Shown here in pieces: positions 47,908 to 58,219 of a stretch of DNA of 64,000 nt. The stretch lies in contig JACCLO010000003.1 of NCBI GenBank assembly GCA_029448655.1, positions 4,960,001 through 5,024,000 on the forward strand. The letters run 5' to 3'. Positions within the stretch are counted from its first letter, which is position 1. Each line of letters starts with the position of its first letter. The DNA comes from Wolfiporia cocos. Taxonomy: Eukaryota; Basidiomycota; Agaricomycetes; Polyporales; Phaeolaceae. Both the position numbers and the translations under genes were made by a program. The notes beneath the pieces were generated by a model. That model did not search any database. It saw only the letters and a program-made list of their open reading frames with translations, and had not been told where the DNA came from.

Positions 47908-49538
47908 TCGAGAATCTGGGCAAGGAACGAGGGGTTCTTAACTTTGAGAACCCTGATTGCGTTAACTGCTTCTTCCACTGCGGTGGCTCCGTCGTCCTCG
48001 TCCTCGGTGTCTTCTTCTTCCGTGTGGGCGGCGGGGTTCCCCTCCTCTACGGCCTCTACCTTTCGAGCTTTGCCCTTCACAGGAGACTTCTTCTTTCGCT
48101 TTGGGCAGTTGCTGGAGAGGTGGCCCTTCTCTTTGCAGTTGAAGCACCGCCCCTCAGTTTGGAGCTTGCGTCGCTCTTCTGTGGACATTCGGTCAACGTC
48201 CATTGCGCTCGGGTCTTTCACGGGAGTCGGTGCGGCTGGGGAGCCAGGTCCCTTGGGTCGCCACTGGGGTTTCTTCTTGGGGTCTCCTCGTCCTTTGATG
48301 AACGTGTTATAATTGTTCTCGTTGATGGATGCTTGTTTCATCCAGTCCGTGAGGGTTATGACGGGGGGAACAATATTTATGATATGTGTAACGAGTGCGG
48401 GTCGGATGGCTCTCTTGTACAAGGTGACGAGGAGTGGGTTGCACTGTTGTCGGTCCAGTCCCGTTTTCCCTACGAGGTTATCGAATTCAATATTGAAGTC
48501 GTCGATGTTCTTCTTCTCCTGCCTGAGGTCAAAGAGATCGTCATTGGTTTTCTGTTTCTCTTCGATGGGCTCGAATGCGGCGTCGAATTCTGCACTGAAC
48601 TGGAGTAGCGTGGGGAGGACGAATGCTCCTGTCGCCGGATCTGTGTGCTTAGCGTAGTAGTTCTCTTTCCATTGGTCTACTCGGTCACTTCCTCGAATGT
48701 AGGACATGATGAAGAGGATTTTCTGATCGTCGGTCTGATAGTCTGCCGCAAACATGGTGAACCATGTGTTGCAATCATTCTTGAAGCGCTGTAGCTTCTT
48801 TCGTTCTCCCTTGAAGGGTTCGGGGGTGGCGAGCTTTATGCGGTTCCCTCGCCCTGGTGGGGCGAACTGCCCGCCCCATCCCGCGGGGTTCCCTCCGCCT
48901 GGGGGGCCTCCTCCGCCTGGTGGTCCTCCTCCTCCGCCTGGCGGTCCTCCTGGATTGCCTCCTGCGCCGCCTGCTGGATTACCGGTGCCGCCCGGGGGAC
49001 CTCCGCCCCCGGGGGGACCTCCCCCTCCAGGAATTCCTCCTCCTCCAGACGCTCCTGGTCCGGTGGGGTTTGTTCCGATAGGATTTCCAGGTAGCGGATT
49101 ATTAACTGGCGGAGAGATGTTGGCCACTCCCCCTGCGCCCTGGTTCGTGCCGCTGCTTCCCGGAACAGCACTTCCGCCCAAGGTTGTACCTCCCAGACCC
49201 ATGCTTCCTCCTGCAGGGTTGGGGTTCGTTGTCTGTCCTCCGAGTTGTCCATCGCCTGTTCGAGATATGGTGATGGTCGGTGTCATCAAATTTGTGACGT
49301 TTCCGAAGCGTTCGAAAGCGGCGCGCGTCTGCTCCCAGGGGTCGTTCGCGGATGGGGGTAACTGTACCCACGAGGGAATAAGTCTGTCTGGAGTCGGGAC
49401 GGTGAGATACCCTCCTTTCGTAAAGAACCCTGCGGGGGGATCTCTCCACTCGTGTTTGTCTTCGTAGTAGATGCGTCTGTATTCTTCGGGGAGCAGATGG
49501 ATCAACCGGTTCGGGAGATCCAGGTCAAAGCGTTGCAT
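47889..49538 (-). CDS. Gag of the inner Gypsy element
   Basis: This 549-residue structural protein starts at the ATG at 49538, 45 nt inside the 5' LTR. It contains a long Gly/Pro tract (about 150-225), a retrotransposon gag capsid region (about 225-420; EPFKGERKKLQRFKND onward) and a canonical knuckle CFNCKEKGHLSSNC (about 464-477) followed by a Lys-rich patch. It ends with TAG at 47889-47891, inside the overlap with pol. The decayed copy at 9341-11456 is colinear. Confidence 0.93.
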   Translation of the reverse strand: MQRFDLDLPNRLIHLLPEEYRRIYYEDKHEWRDPPAGFFTKGGYLTVPTPDRLIPSWVQLPPSANDPWEQTRAAFERFGNVTNLMTPTITISRTGDGQLGGQTTNPNPAGGSMGLGGTTLGGSAVPGSSGTNQGAGGVANISPPVNNPLPGNPIGTNPTGPGASGGGGIPGGGGPPGGGGPPGGTGNPAGGAGGNPGGPPGGGGGPPGGGGPPGGGNPAGWGGQFAPPGRGNRIKLATPEPFKGERKKLQRFKNDCNTWFTMFAADYQTDDQKILFIMSYIRGSDRVDQWKENYYAKHTDPATGAFVLPTLLQFSAEFDAAFEPIEEKQKTNDDLFDLRQEKKNIDDFNIEFDNLVGKTGLDRQQCNPLLVTLYKRAIRPALVTHIINIVPPVITLTDWMKQASINENNYNTFIKGRGDPKKKPQWRPKGPGSPAAPTPVKDPSAMDVDRMSTEERRKLQTEGRCFNCKEKGHLSSNCPKRKKKSPVKGKARKVEAVEEGNPAAHTEEEDTEDEDDGATAVEEAVNAIRVLKVKNPSFLAQILDDQDFE

Positions 49539-49571
49539 GGACTTGCACTCGTGGTAAGTGAGTCTGTTAAG

Positions 49572-49582
49572 AGCTCGACCTT
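49572..49582 (-). other. Self-priming primer-binding site of the inner element
   Basis: On the minus strand AAGGTCGAGCT lies one base after the 5' LTR. It is the exact 11-nt complement of AGCTCGACCTT (minus strand, 49749-49759) in that LTR, the inferred RNA 5' end. Confidence 0.8.
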
Positions 49583-49583
49583 C

Positions 49584-50116
49584 TGTTACGGATCGAATAT
49601 CCGTTCAGCTGAGATGTTAAGTCGAGTTACTCAGCGTATCGAGTAGCGCACTACTCGTCGGACTCAGCAGAGTCGAGCGTCGATATACTGGCTGCAGACT
49701 TAATTGCTTAAGTCTTTGAGAACGAGTATAGGATCCTTGTAATTCAACAAGGTCGAGCTGAGGAACTCGGCCAGTATTTACAACAGGGTCTTTATACTAC
49801 GATTCTGTAATCGGGGTCATAGTGTCCTTGGTACTGCTACCACTAAGTCCATAAGGTTAGTACGCTACGATAACTAAGCCGAAACGCTGCGGTTGAGCGC
49901 AACAATGGCTGAAACGTGGAAGCTCTGTAGATATACAACAGATATCACCTAGAACCTGATACGCTATGGGACTAGGGGCGTAGGGTTGTTGTACATGAAA
50001 CGAGGGTCGGTGGTTGAGCAGGGACCCTAAGAATAATCGGTCAATACAGCGGTTGAACGCTAAGTCCTCCTCTCCAGTGAGGCGTCAAAATATACGGATT
50101 CATACGGATCGTAACA
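49584..50116 (-). repeat. 5' LTR of the inner element
   Basis: 533 bp. On the minus strand it contains a TATAAA box (49791-49796) and, about 37 nt downstream of it, AGCTCGACCTT (49759-49749), where R is inferred to begin. Confidence 0.96.
49749..49796 (-). promoter_or_regulatory. TATA box and inferred transcript start of the inner element
   Basis: TATAAAGACC reads on the minus strand from 49796, followed about 37 nt later by AGCTCGACCTT. The same pair, with similar spacing, is present in the related 700-bp LTRs. Confidence 0.7.
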
Positions 50117-51328
50117 GAACGTATGAACCAGGAACTCGAGGTCTACCTCAGACTATTTATTAATGATACTCATACGAACTGGCCGGACTTACTCCCGCTG
50201 GCAAGCTTTGCGTACAAGACACACGTACACAGTAGCACGGGATACAGTCCCTTTTACCTTACGCACGGATACCACCCTTTCACAGGTGTAGAGGCGCCGG
50301 AACAAGAAGAGGGGGTAGCACGGGATTGGGTAGAACACATGCACACTATATCCAAACTCGCTTCGCAAAACCTGGAGAAAGCTAAGCTACGCATGAAAGA
50401 GTACTACGATAGGAAACGGGCATCGCCACTATCGTACTCCGAAGGCGACTTGGTTTGGGTCGACGGCCGTAACATAAACATGGGCCACCCAACCAAGAAG
50501 CTTGACTCCAAGCGATTTGGACCGTACAAGGTCACGAAGAAGGTCGGGCATGGAGCATACGAACTAGACCTCCCCGCGGACATGCGTGGGATATACCCAG
50601 TATTCAACGAAGTCTTGCTCCTACCATACACACCGCCCGCCTTCCCCAATCAAGACCATAGCAAAGCGACGGAAAGCAATGACGTTTGCAGGCCTCTCAG
50701 GATCCTCGAATCCAGAGAAGACCGAGGGCGAATCGAGCTGGAAGTCGAGTGGTCTGACGGGACTAAAACATGGGAACGAAAACGTGGATTAAACCATTAC
50801 CAAGAGCTAGTCACAAAGTTCTTCGAAGCTAGACCATCCGCCCCAGGCAACCAGTGGAAAAACAGAAACACTGGCTGGGACCACTCTAACACCAAATGGG
50901 ACCCAGAGTGGGAGGACTTCGAACGAAAAGCTCAGGAAATGGGACTTAGGGAGAACCCGAAGGAGTTCATAATATACGACGACATAGACACTACGCTTCT
51001 CGTCAAAGGCAGTATACCATTCTACGCCTACGAAAAGAAGCTCGTCGCTCGTAACTTCTGGTTCTGCGATCCACGAACCCGGGTCATGCAATACGGAATA
51101 CGCGTTGGAACACCGATAGAATCCACTATACCTGAATCAATAGGATACTGGATCTACCCGGTCTTAAACACACTCCAACTGGCGCACCCACACATCTGCA
51201 CCAAAACCGTAGACCACCCGTGCCATGTTGACCAAACTATGTACAAAGTGATAGCTGGGCGTGGGGACACGCAGCTAGAAGAGGGGGTACTGTCACAAGC
51301 CGATTTTCTCCAACTAGCTTGCGACTAG
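50117..51328 (+). CDS. Gag-Pol of the outer element, C-terminal part
   Basis: The frame resumes at the duplicated Glu-Arg codons and continues for 403 residues, giving about 2246 in total without the insertion. It contains the rest of the integrase, a GPY/F module (RFGPYKVTKKVGHGAYELDL), a divergent chromodomain-like stretch (ILESREDRGRIELEVEWSDG, then TWE) and a C-terminal extension of about 150 residues that I do not recognise (for example FIIYDDIDTTLLVKGSIPFY). The frame passes through the polypurine tract and ends at TAG (51326-51328), 38 bp inside the 3' LTR. Confidence 0.9.
   Translation, partial: ERMNQELEVYLRLFINDTHTNWPDLLPLASFAYKTHVHSSTGYSPFYLTHGYHPFTGVEAPEQEEGVARDWVEHMHTISKLASQNLEKAKLRMKEYYDRKRASPLSYSEGDLVWVDGRNINMGHPTKKLDSKRFGPYKVTKKVGHGAYELDLPADMRGIYPVFNEVLLLPYTPPAFPNQDHSKATESNDVCRPLRILESREDRGRIELEVEWSDGTKTWERKRGLNHYQELVTKFFEARPSAPGNQWKNRNTGWDHSNTKWDPEWEDFERKAQEMGLRENPKEFIIYDDIDTTLLVKGSIPFYAYEKKLVARNFWFCDPRTRVMQYGIRVGTPIESTIPESIGYWIYPVLNTLQLAHPHICTKTVDHPCHVDQTMYKVIAGRGDTQLEEGVLSQADFLQLACD
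51277..51287 (+). other. Polypurine tract of the outer element
   Basis: AGAAGAGGGGG lies three bases upstream of the 3' LTR and is also translated as part of the gag-pol frame. Confidence 0.8.
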
Positions 51329-51661
51329 GGACAACCCTTATCTTATCTAAGCGACCGCTTATGCATCACGTGCAAGGACCCCGAACACCCCACACGTGCC
51401 TACACAGACCCCGGACACCCTTGATGTGGCTCTACACCTACGATAGGGTTTACCATACTCTAAACGGTCTATCAGCTTACGTAATACTGTATAGTAGCCA
51501 AACATGTACAAACAGCCTACGAGCATATATACCAGCCAGACGAGCAGGGAGCACCCCAGACTCGTCTTGGCCTTTGTTGCCTTGAGTAGCCTCAGATCAG
51601 GAATACGCTTTCACGCGAGTAATATTCCCCTGAGTAGTTGCTTGAGAACACGCTTGTGTCA
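51291..51661 (+). repeat. 3' LTR of the outer element
   Basis: 371 bp, two substitutions from the 5' LTR, followed by ATCTG at 51662-51666. Its first 38 bp encode the end of the polyprotein. Confidence 0.95.
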
Positions 51662-51944
51662 ATCTGATCCATCTGACGTTCTCTCTGCATCGCTCAAGAA
51701 CTTCGATACGCCCGTCGCTTCCTGATCATATGCATCTCATGCAAGACCTCGTCGTTGACTGATCTGCAGGTGCGCTGGCACGCTAGCTGTGCGTCAAATC
51801 TTTGTCGCGCTCGACATTGCCCTGCATCTGATCCATCTGACGTTCTCTCTGCATCGCTCAAGAACGTCAATACGCCCGTCGCTTCCTGAGGAGCATGGTG
51901 GTGCGCGCGACGATCACTCTGCCGAGCTCATGTGGTGGGCGACA
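51662..51944. repeat. Right half of the split duplication plus an intact second copy
   Basis: 51662-51722 completes the stretch that ends at 35543. An uninterrupted version follows at about 51733-51892, including ATCTG once at 51826-51830 and GACGTTCTCTCTGCATCGCT. It serves as an internal empty-site control for the outer element. No gene. Confidence 0.85.
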
Positions 51945-53499
51945 TGTCACGATGTGACCGACCTGTAACGCGCTGTGGAGATAACAATTCTGTGTACGAC
52001 AAGACAGGCGAGTATGAGAACGCGCGTGCTTACCTCCATTCGCTAGACACGGCTCAGCTCGATATTGATGGTGTCTGTGATATGTTCAGGTGGGAGACCT
52101 TGCAGATGCAATGGCACACGGAGGCGATCGTCGCCGTCATCTGCGCGATATACAGACATAATTACATTAGCCATGTGCGTCAGACCTCTCTGAGGAAGGA
52201 ACGACTGTCTTCCTTCCTCGAGAGGCTGATTTATGAGCCTACGCCAGACCTTCGGCGCGCTCGACATCGGCACACACTCTGAAATCCGGAGACTGGATTC
52301 CGGACGACGTTAGTATATTTTCATGAAGGACATGGGCCAACAGCCTAGCTCTCAGCGGTGCTACGCAGATGAGCACGGTGGTGCAGCTGTATGCAGCGTA
52401 CCAGCGTTCTGTACGTCAATGCATCACCTAGATGGCCGCTTCTTGGGTTCAGGCCGACGCATACGAGCGGAACGTGACAAACATGACTGATCTCACCGTC
52501 AGAGGCATCATTGCAATGGACGCCACGTCCGAGATGAGCCGCATTAGGGGCAACGGCAGCGACGCTACCAGACCCATATCGCATGAGTTGATTTCCTGCA
52601 TTACCATCACTTTTGTCCTCTTGACTATGCACAACACAGGCTCTGCAACGACGTTCATGCACGCATGGGAAGCACTCGAGCTCGCAGGAAATGCGGCACA
52701 CCTACCGTTCAGCTACAGCAGCTGCACGAGCTCGAGGGTGCTCGCGTACAGTATGTATGCGGACACGATTCATATCCTCGAAACCGGGTTGATCAGCCAA
52801 TAGGTCGGTTGAGATATCTATATTATTGTCAAACGGACGCCGAGTGAATCTCATGGAGCAATGTAGATCTATCCGATGCCAATGGACTTCTACTAGTCGC
52901 TCGTCGGGTCAGTCTCGGGTCTGTGGGGGTAACTAGCTCCTCGCCACCCCTTAGTACGCTGAAGTATTCACAGCGGGGCCCTACGACCTGCCCATCTCTC
53001 GCACCACAGACGATCTGGCGCGTGCACACTCCCGCGCTCGTTCTTTATGCAACACTTTGCGCAACGATGCTCATATACAGCCCAGCACGGCTCTCGTTCG
53101 TCGCCGCATCAGCACAGAACTCGATGGTGCGACAGGACATCCTGCACACCCTGACACATGCGTTGTACAATATCTCGATGGGCGTACTCCCCGCACTATA
53201 TGATGCCGTTGTGGGAGCGGCAGCAGGTGGTATGGTCAAGAATGCGCGCTGTGCCCTGGCTGCTGTACGCTGCGTGCATCTCGTCCAATTCCGCTGCTCG
53301 ATTCGCCCTCTTGCGCTGGAGGCAGTACTCGGGACCACAAGAGTGCGCATACCACGACTCGACCACCATAGTAAGCAGTCCCCGTGGACCAGGCGGCACT
53401 CCAGAAACACCGGGCCGCGGTCACATCAGAATGCTTCTGCTATCCGCAGCGTCCACGTTCGGCGTCTGCTCTGAATCAGTGCGCTTATACGTCAGGTCG

Positions 53500-54480
53500 C
53501 CGGCAAATCGTGCGTCGGAGATTGATAGCAGGAGACGGAAGACGAGCACGATCAGTCTGTTGAGAGATCAAGGGAGCTCGACTCCAGAGGAGATGTCCCA
53601 AAACGACATGCACGTCGATGACATCACGGCGCAACAGATAAAGAGACTCGTCGCTGAGTATAAGGTGACCATCAAGGAGCCGCAGGACGAGCTGGACGGG
53701 TTCAGCAACGACAGCCAGCTTCGTGCAGCGCGTCCGGCCTCTACAGGGCGGCCTCACGGCCGGTCGTGCGGGAGGCTAACAAGGTCCATGTGTGTTCCTT
53801 TGCACCACGGTCATCGGCGCTGACCGTAGCCATGGTCCGCAGCGCCGGGAGCCAAGATCGACGGGCTCGAGAAGGAGCTCTATGACATCCGCGGCGATCT
53901 CGGTACAGGCCAGAGAATCTTGCCCTGCATCCGTGTGCTCGCTGGGTGAGAACCCCGAAAGGGGTGGTTCGACCGCAGCGACGCGGCGATGGCCCGCTTG
54001 CAGGGCGAGAATGGCGCGCCTGAAGGAGCTGGAGACGAGCCGCACGTACCGCGGCAGCGGCAGGGACCCCCTCGCACTACGTACAGGTGTTCAACAACAA
54101 GTGCACAGAGTTGCGCGAGGCCATCGAGGAGATCTTCTGCGTCAAGTTCGCGCCCTATGCGACCGGCGACTTGTGACCTCACCACCCAGTTCATGTGCAA
54201 GCGTCGCGGCAATAGGGCGCGCATGCAGCTTGTGAAACAGGGTGTAGGAAGGAATCAGGACCCGCAGCTCATACGCTGCTGGATAGGGAGAGTGCATCCC
54301 GAGCATCATCACATGCATCTTTCCGGAGTCGTACAAGAGCGTCAGGCGGAAGCAGCACGCTATGCCTGTGGACTAGGTCTCATATATTGTGAGCTTTGTT
54401 GAATCTTGGTCGTGTATGGCAGCGACTGCCTGTGTGACGCTGTGGGCTATAATTACAGACAAGTGAGATGGGTCAGACCG
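53500..54480 (+). pseudogene. Coiled-coil pseudogene 3, possible Csm1/Pcs1-like
   Basis: Plus-strand blocks include QQIKRLVAEYKVTIKEPQDE (about 53635), LEKELYDIRGDLGTGQ (about 53865) and MQLVKQGVGRNQDPQLI (about 54220). They occur in different frames with stops between them (for example TGA after GDL near 54175). It is the best preserved of the three copies at the N-terminal side. A long coil followed by a small domain fits a Csm1/Pcs1-like kinetochore protein, but I cannot test that. It converges on F-box copy D. Confidence 0.5.
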
Positions 54481-54589
54481 ACTCCGCGCCAGTGCAAAGC
54501 TGGAAATGGCTGAGGACGCAGGATATACCCTATTCTCTTCCTGGTCCAATGCCCGTCGCGCATGTGCCACTGAACAGCAAACCGTGGTA

Positions 54590-56430
54590 CTCACGCAGGA
54601 CGTCGCATCAACTTCTTCAGATCCTTCATGGCGCACTTCAAGTCAGATATAAACCTCGTCTTTACAGGAATTGGCAACCCAGATATCTCCCACAACACCG
54701 TCTTGCAAGGGAGGTGTGGCGACGACGAGACGACGAGACTTGGCACGGATTTATGTAGCCAGTTCGCATCGCGGTGATTAGAGGGAATGCCATATTCGCG
54801 TAAAAGTGATGGTACAGAGTTGAACATCGGAAGGTTATAGTCGGACTGTACGTGTGGGGCGAGAGGAGTTCATCATCACGAGCCTGTGTAGTGAAGTCGC
54901 AATGCTGTCGTTTTATGGTCATGCTATAAATTCAAGGCTGAGACGGTATACGGATGAGCAATTCTCTATATTGAAGCGAATGAAATTGTAGTGCCTACCT
55001 CATGGTCCCACGAAGATAAAGGCTGGGGAACCAAATTGGTGCAAGATTGGCCCAAGTAGCCTCAATCTGCCTCTTGGAACTTTCATCTACACACCAGAAC
55101 TCCAGCCTCACCGACTTCAGCGACGTGTACTTTTCTGGTTCGAGTAGGTGGTCCGGAGGGCATAGTGCTGTACGTAATGCGTGCAGCACGTGCGACATAA
55201 TTGATGTGCTTGCTGCGAAGGGAGTAACCCGCGCCCGCACGTGGATTAGAATTTTTTCAAGTACCGTAGGGCATGTGGATGAGATGATCCGCTGGATCAC
55301 ACCATATGTCTCCGCTCTCTCCAGCAAAGCTGCAGGGACGAATCCATCAATGTTTATAATCAGATCCTGCAGGCCAACATTCCAGGACAGGTCCACATCT
55401 GGCACCATGTGCAAGAAGCATGCAGTGAGCGTATCAACAATCAAGCAACGAATGTACGTACCGCGAAGAGGTTGTACGATGTGTGCATTCGCGCCAGTGG
55501 GTAGTTCGAATGGGCTTATCCGAACTCGACGCAAGGCTTTCCCTGCATGATGCAGTAGCCCCTGCAAATCCGAGCAGCTGAGGGCGTTCGAGAGGAACAG
55601 TGCGGTCGCAGAGCCGCTGGACGTGTCCAGCTCGGCAGATGAGATCGTGCCAAGTTCGTCTACCCAACTCGGGTCCCCGAATTGCAACTGCTTGAGACTC
55701 GACGAGGGAGCCCATCGTCTGCTGGCTGGAGGCACCCGTCTGTCCAACAACCGCAAGGTTAAGATGCCGAGCCACTCCAAGCGATTGAATGCACAGACAA
55801 GACGCAAGAGCACCGTGATCGAAGGCAGGGTGATGTGCCAGAGTGCCAAGCGAGTGATGGAATGGGAGGAGGAGAGGTGCAGGAACACGCGCTGCGGCAT
55901 CGCACCCGGCGTCCATTGACAGGCGTGGGAGGAGTCCGCCTGCGAACATTGCTGCGAACGTGCCCACATGTGCGAGGCTGCGGTGATTCTCTTCTGACTG
56001 CCTGCTCTGCTGCGCTGCTTGCCCTCCTCTGAATCTGCTGCACTGCCGCAGACGGAAACTTTAGTCTCATTGCGTCTTTGCCTCGGGATTGTCTTGATAT
56101 AGCGCACATATAGGCGTACATCTTCCATGCTTCCGCAAACTGCTGCCCAATGACCGAACTTGAGGCGATGACTGATCGGGTACCAGCCTCTGCATACTTC
56201 CTCCGCGATGCCCAACGTCTCTGACTCATCTTCCAGGTATTGTAAAATCTTGTCCCATATCCCGATTGGTATCCGGGATGCCGCCGTCACCGAGTTGAAC
56301 TGAGGTAGTAGGGATTCCCGTCTCGAAGGCAATAGTTCCCACCACTCTCTGCACTCAATCTCTCGCAATATCTGTGCCTCAACGTCGAACGCTAGGCCCT
56401 CTATTACACATGACTGAGGAGCAATGTAAG
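54590..56430 (-). pseudogene. F-box gene copy D, longest open copy
   Basis: One frame of 457 codons (56368-54995, initiated at TTG; no in-frame ATG precedes the F-box) encodes RIPIGIWDKILQYLEDESET, the leucine-rich region and the exon 2 part, reading straight through the position of the intron found in copies A-C. Here the intron-like segment (55399-55461) is 63 nt, the usual CACAG acceptor reads CACATG, and a new CAG lies downstream. Both retention and splicing keep the frame. A last block at 54827-54591 (LLREYGIPSNHRDANWLHKS) is frameshifted relative to copy A. It was probably an SCF adaptor; current function is uncertain. Confidence 0.65.
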
Positions 56431-57980
56431 CCTTGATCTAATGTCACAACCGCGCTACAGACGCACCGCTGCGGGCTGCCCTTCCATCTCGTCGGTCATC
56501 TCGCATTTGGATAGCCCCTTGCTGGGGGACGCTGACCGGGGAGCAGGGTTCTAGCAGCGAGAGGGGAGCAAGGAGGGCAAGTGCTTGTTCTCTACTTTCA
56601 TCGTATCTGGGTGCTTATAAGACGCTTCTGACACGCACTCGGATCCAATCCTTTGACGCGCCCATACATATACAGCGCAGCCTTTGCACAGGCTTCATGG
56701 TAGACATGTACATCCCCACCTGACTTTTGGCTGAACAGTAAGTAACCGCACCCAGCCTCCATGTCCCTATACTCGAGTTCATAGTAACACTGTCCTTCTT
56801 CTTCAGTGCATACTTCATCTCGCGCACATCATGTAGTGCCCTCATGTCGCACTGCCTCGTGTGCTGCACTGGCCACTCTTGCCTTCGAACAGCCTTCTGC
56901 GAAGATTTTGTGTGCCTCGGATGTGGGAGAGATAAGCACAGCGCGCCTGAATGCTCTCGCACTTCCGATACGCGTCTGCCTCAGGCAATGCAGGATTAGT
57001 TGCTTGCCAACTCCGTGACCGGGTTCATCAGAGCTCTCTCGAGGTTATGATAAGTGGACCGCAGACCTGTTTTTCCATGAACATACCAAAGTATTAGGAC
57101 AAGCGGCCACCCAAGACGTGCGTAACTCACTTAAGCACGAGCAGTGTCGTATCCGGTCCGGGGAATACGGAGCTAGACGATTGCTTGCCGTTCGGGGCTC
57201 CTGGTACAAGTTGATATGAGCATGATGGGGAGCGAGAAATAGAATAAGTGGTAACGTACCAATCGTCTCATCCGCCATGTGCACTTGGACGCGTTCTGCT
57301 TGCAGTGACCAACGCCAGCCTGAAGATCGTCTACGGCCCTGGCCGCCCTTTTCGCATTCTGCTAGACTGAGGGCGTCATTGCCGCTACGCGAACACTCGT
57401 GTGTCGTCGCATTGCTTCAAGTCGATGTTCATAAGGATTTCCACTGCTGATAGCGCCCGTAGCTCGAATGGAGACGACCGGGCAAAACAAGGCAGCGATA
57501 TATCCGGGATGCCTACGAACGAGGCTGGTGAGTCCATCGGTGATCGCATTCATGTCGTGACGCTCACGCTAATACAAATTCCAACTAAGTCCTATTTATG
57601 TAACCATCTACAGATGTGCGTCACTGCTGCAGTCCATCTTCTCGTCTGTCCGGGTTGGTGGCCATTTCCTGCGTTAACGGTCGAACTTGATGAGAGGCCA
57701 TGTCACACAATTTCGAAAGCAAGTAATACCTATTTTTGCGACATATCGGGTACTGGTTCGCGAACGAACAAGAAATTAGATACGCTGTGCTCATTCATGC
57801 GGCATCTAGCTCTGTACACCGCCGCTGCCCCCGCTACAGTGAGTCCTGCTTAGTCGCATGCAAATTACGACGATCAAGAGCGAGCAAGAGAGAATACGAC
57901 AGCAATTCTCTGTTAGGGAAGTCCACTGTCTGGACCCAGCGCGTGGAGGGTTCAGAAAGCGCATCAGCCGCGGGATAAAT
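56431..57980. repeat. Spacer module after F-box copy D
   Basis: It aligns with 31800-33360. A minus-strand frame at 56962-56615 conserves AVRRQEWPVQHTRQCDMRAL. No other coding evidence. Confidence 0.55.
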
Positions 57981-57984
57981 AGCC

Positions 57985-58205
57985 TCTCTTTGGGAATCCT
58001 ACATGATCTAGGAGCTGGGGCAGATCCGAGCAGCCGATGGCTTTGCGAAGCAATATAGTCGTAGAGTGTCTAGCTTGACAGATGGGCTTAGCGTGCGAAG
58101 TCCACCTTGCCAGTCCAGATCCGCGATGCTCAGCTGATTGAAAGCCCATCGTCTGCTGAGTGGAGGTGCCCATCTGTCCAAACGACACATGTACAATTGT
58201 CTGGG
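57985..58205 (-). pseudogene. F-box relic E
   Basis: About 220 bp match the leucine-rich part of the F-box copies: CATCGTCTGCTG(A/G) followed by GTGGAGGTGCCCATCTGTCC corresponds to the stretch around 55710-55745 in copy D. The rest of the gene is deleted. The conserved post-F-box block follows at about 58225. Confidence 0.65.
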
Positions 58206-58219
58206 CAACAGCTCAAGTC

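Larger units (their letters stand above)
42212..50116 (-). mobile_element. Inner Ty3/Gypsy retrotransposon, 7905 bp
   Basis: It has 533-bp LTRs (42212-42744 and 49584-50116) differing at two positions and a target duplication GAACG (42207-42211 and 50117-50121). On the minus strand it carries a self-priming site, gag, pol in the -1 frame, an overlapping third ORF and a polypurine tract directly next to the 3' LTR. All main frames are open, so it is a candidate for activity. Older relatives lie at 4148-12044, with solo LTRs at 10509 and 12267. The chromodomain and self-priming fit the Tf1/sushi chromovirus type. Confidence 0.96.
35544..51661 (+). mobile_element. Outer Ty3/Gypsy retrotransposon, 8.2 kb without its insertion
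   Basis: It has 371-bp LTRs (35544-35914 and 51291-51661) that differ at two positions, TG...CA ends, and a perfect target duplication ATCTG (35539-35543 and 51662-51666). Inside are a self-priming site, a leader of about 750 nt, one gag-pol frame and a polypurine tract. A second Gypsy element is inserted at 42212-50116. Apart from that, the coding frame is undamaged, so the insertion of both elements is recent. The single frame and self-priming place it near Tf1/sushi-type elements. Confidence 0.95.

Noticed and set aside
48024..49467. Plus-strand frames over the inner gag, including a Pro/Gly-rich one of 237 codons
   Set aside because: This is the complement of the gag Gly/Pro tract; repetitive codons keep several frames open by chance.
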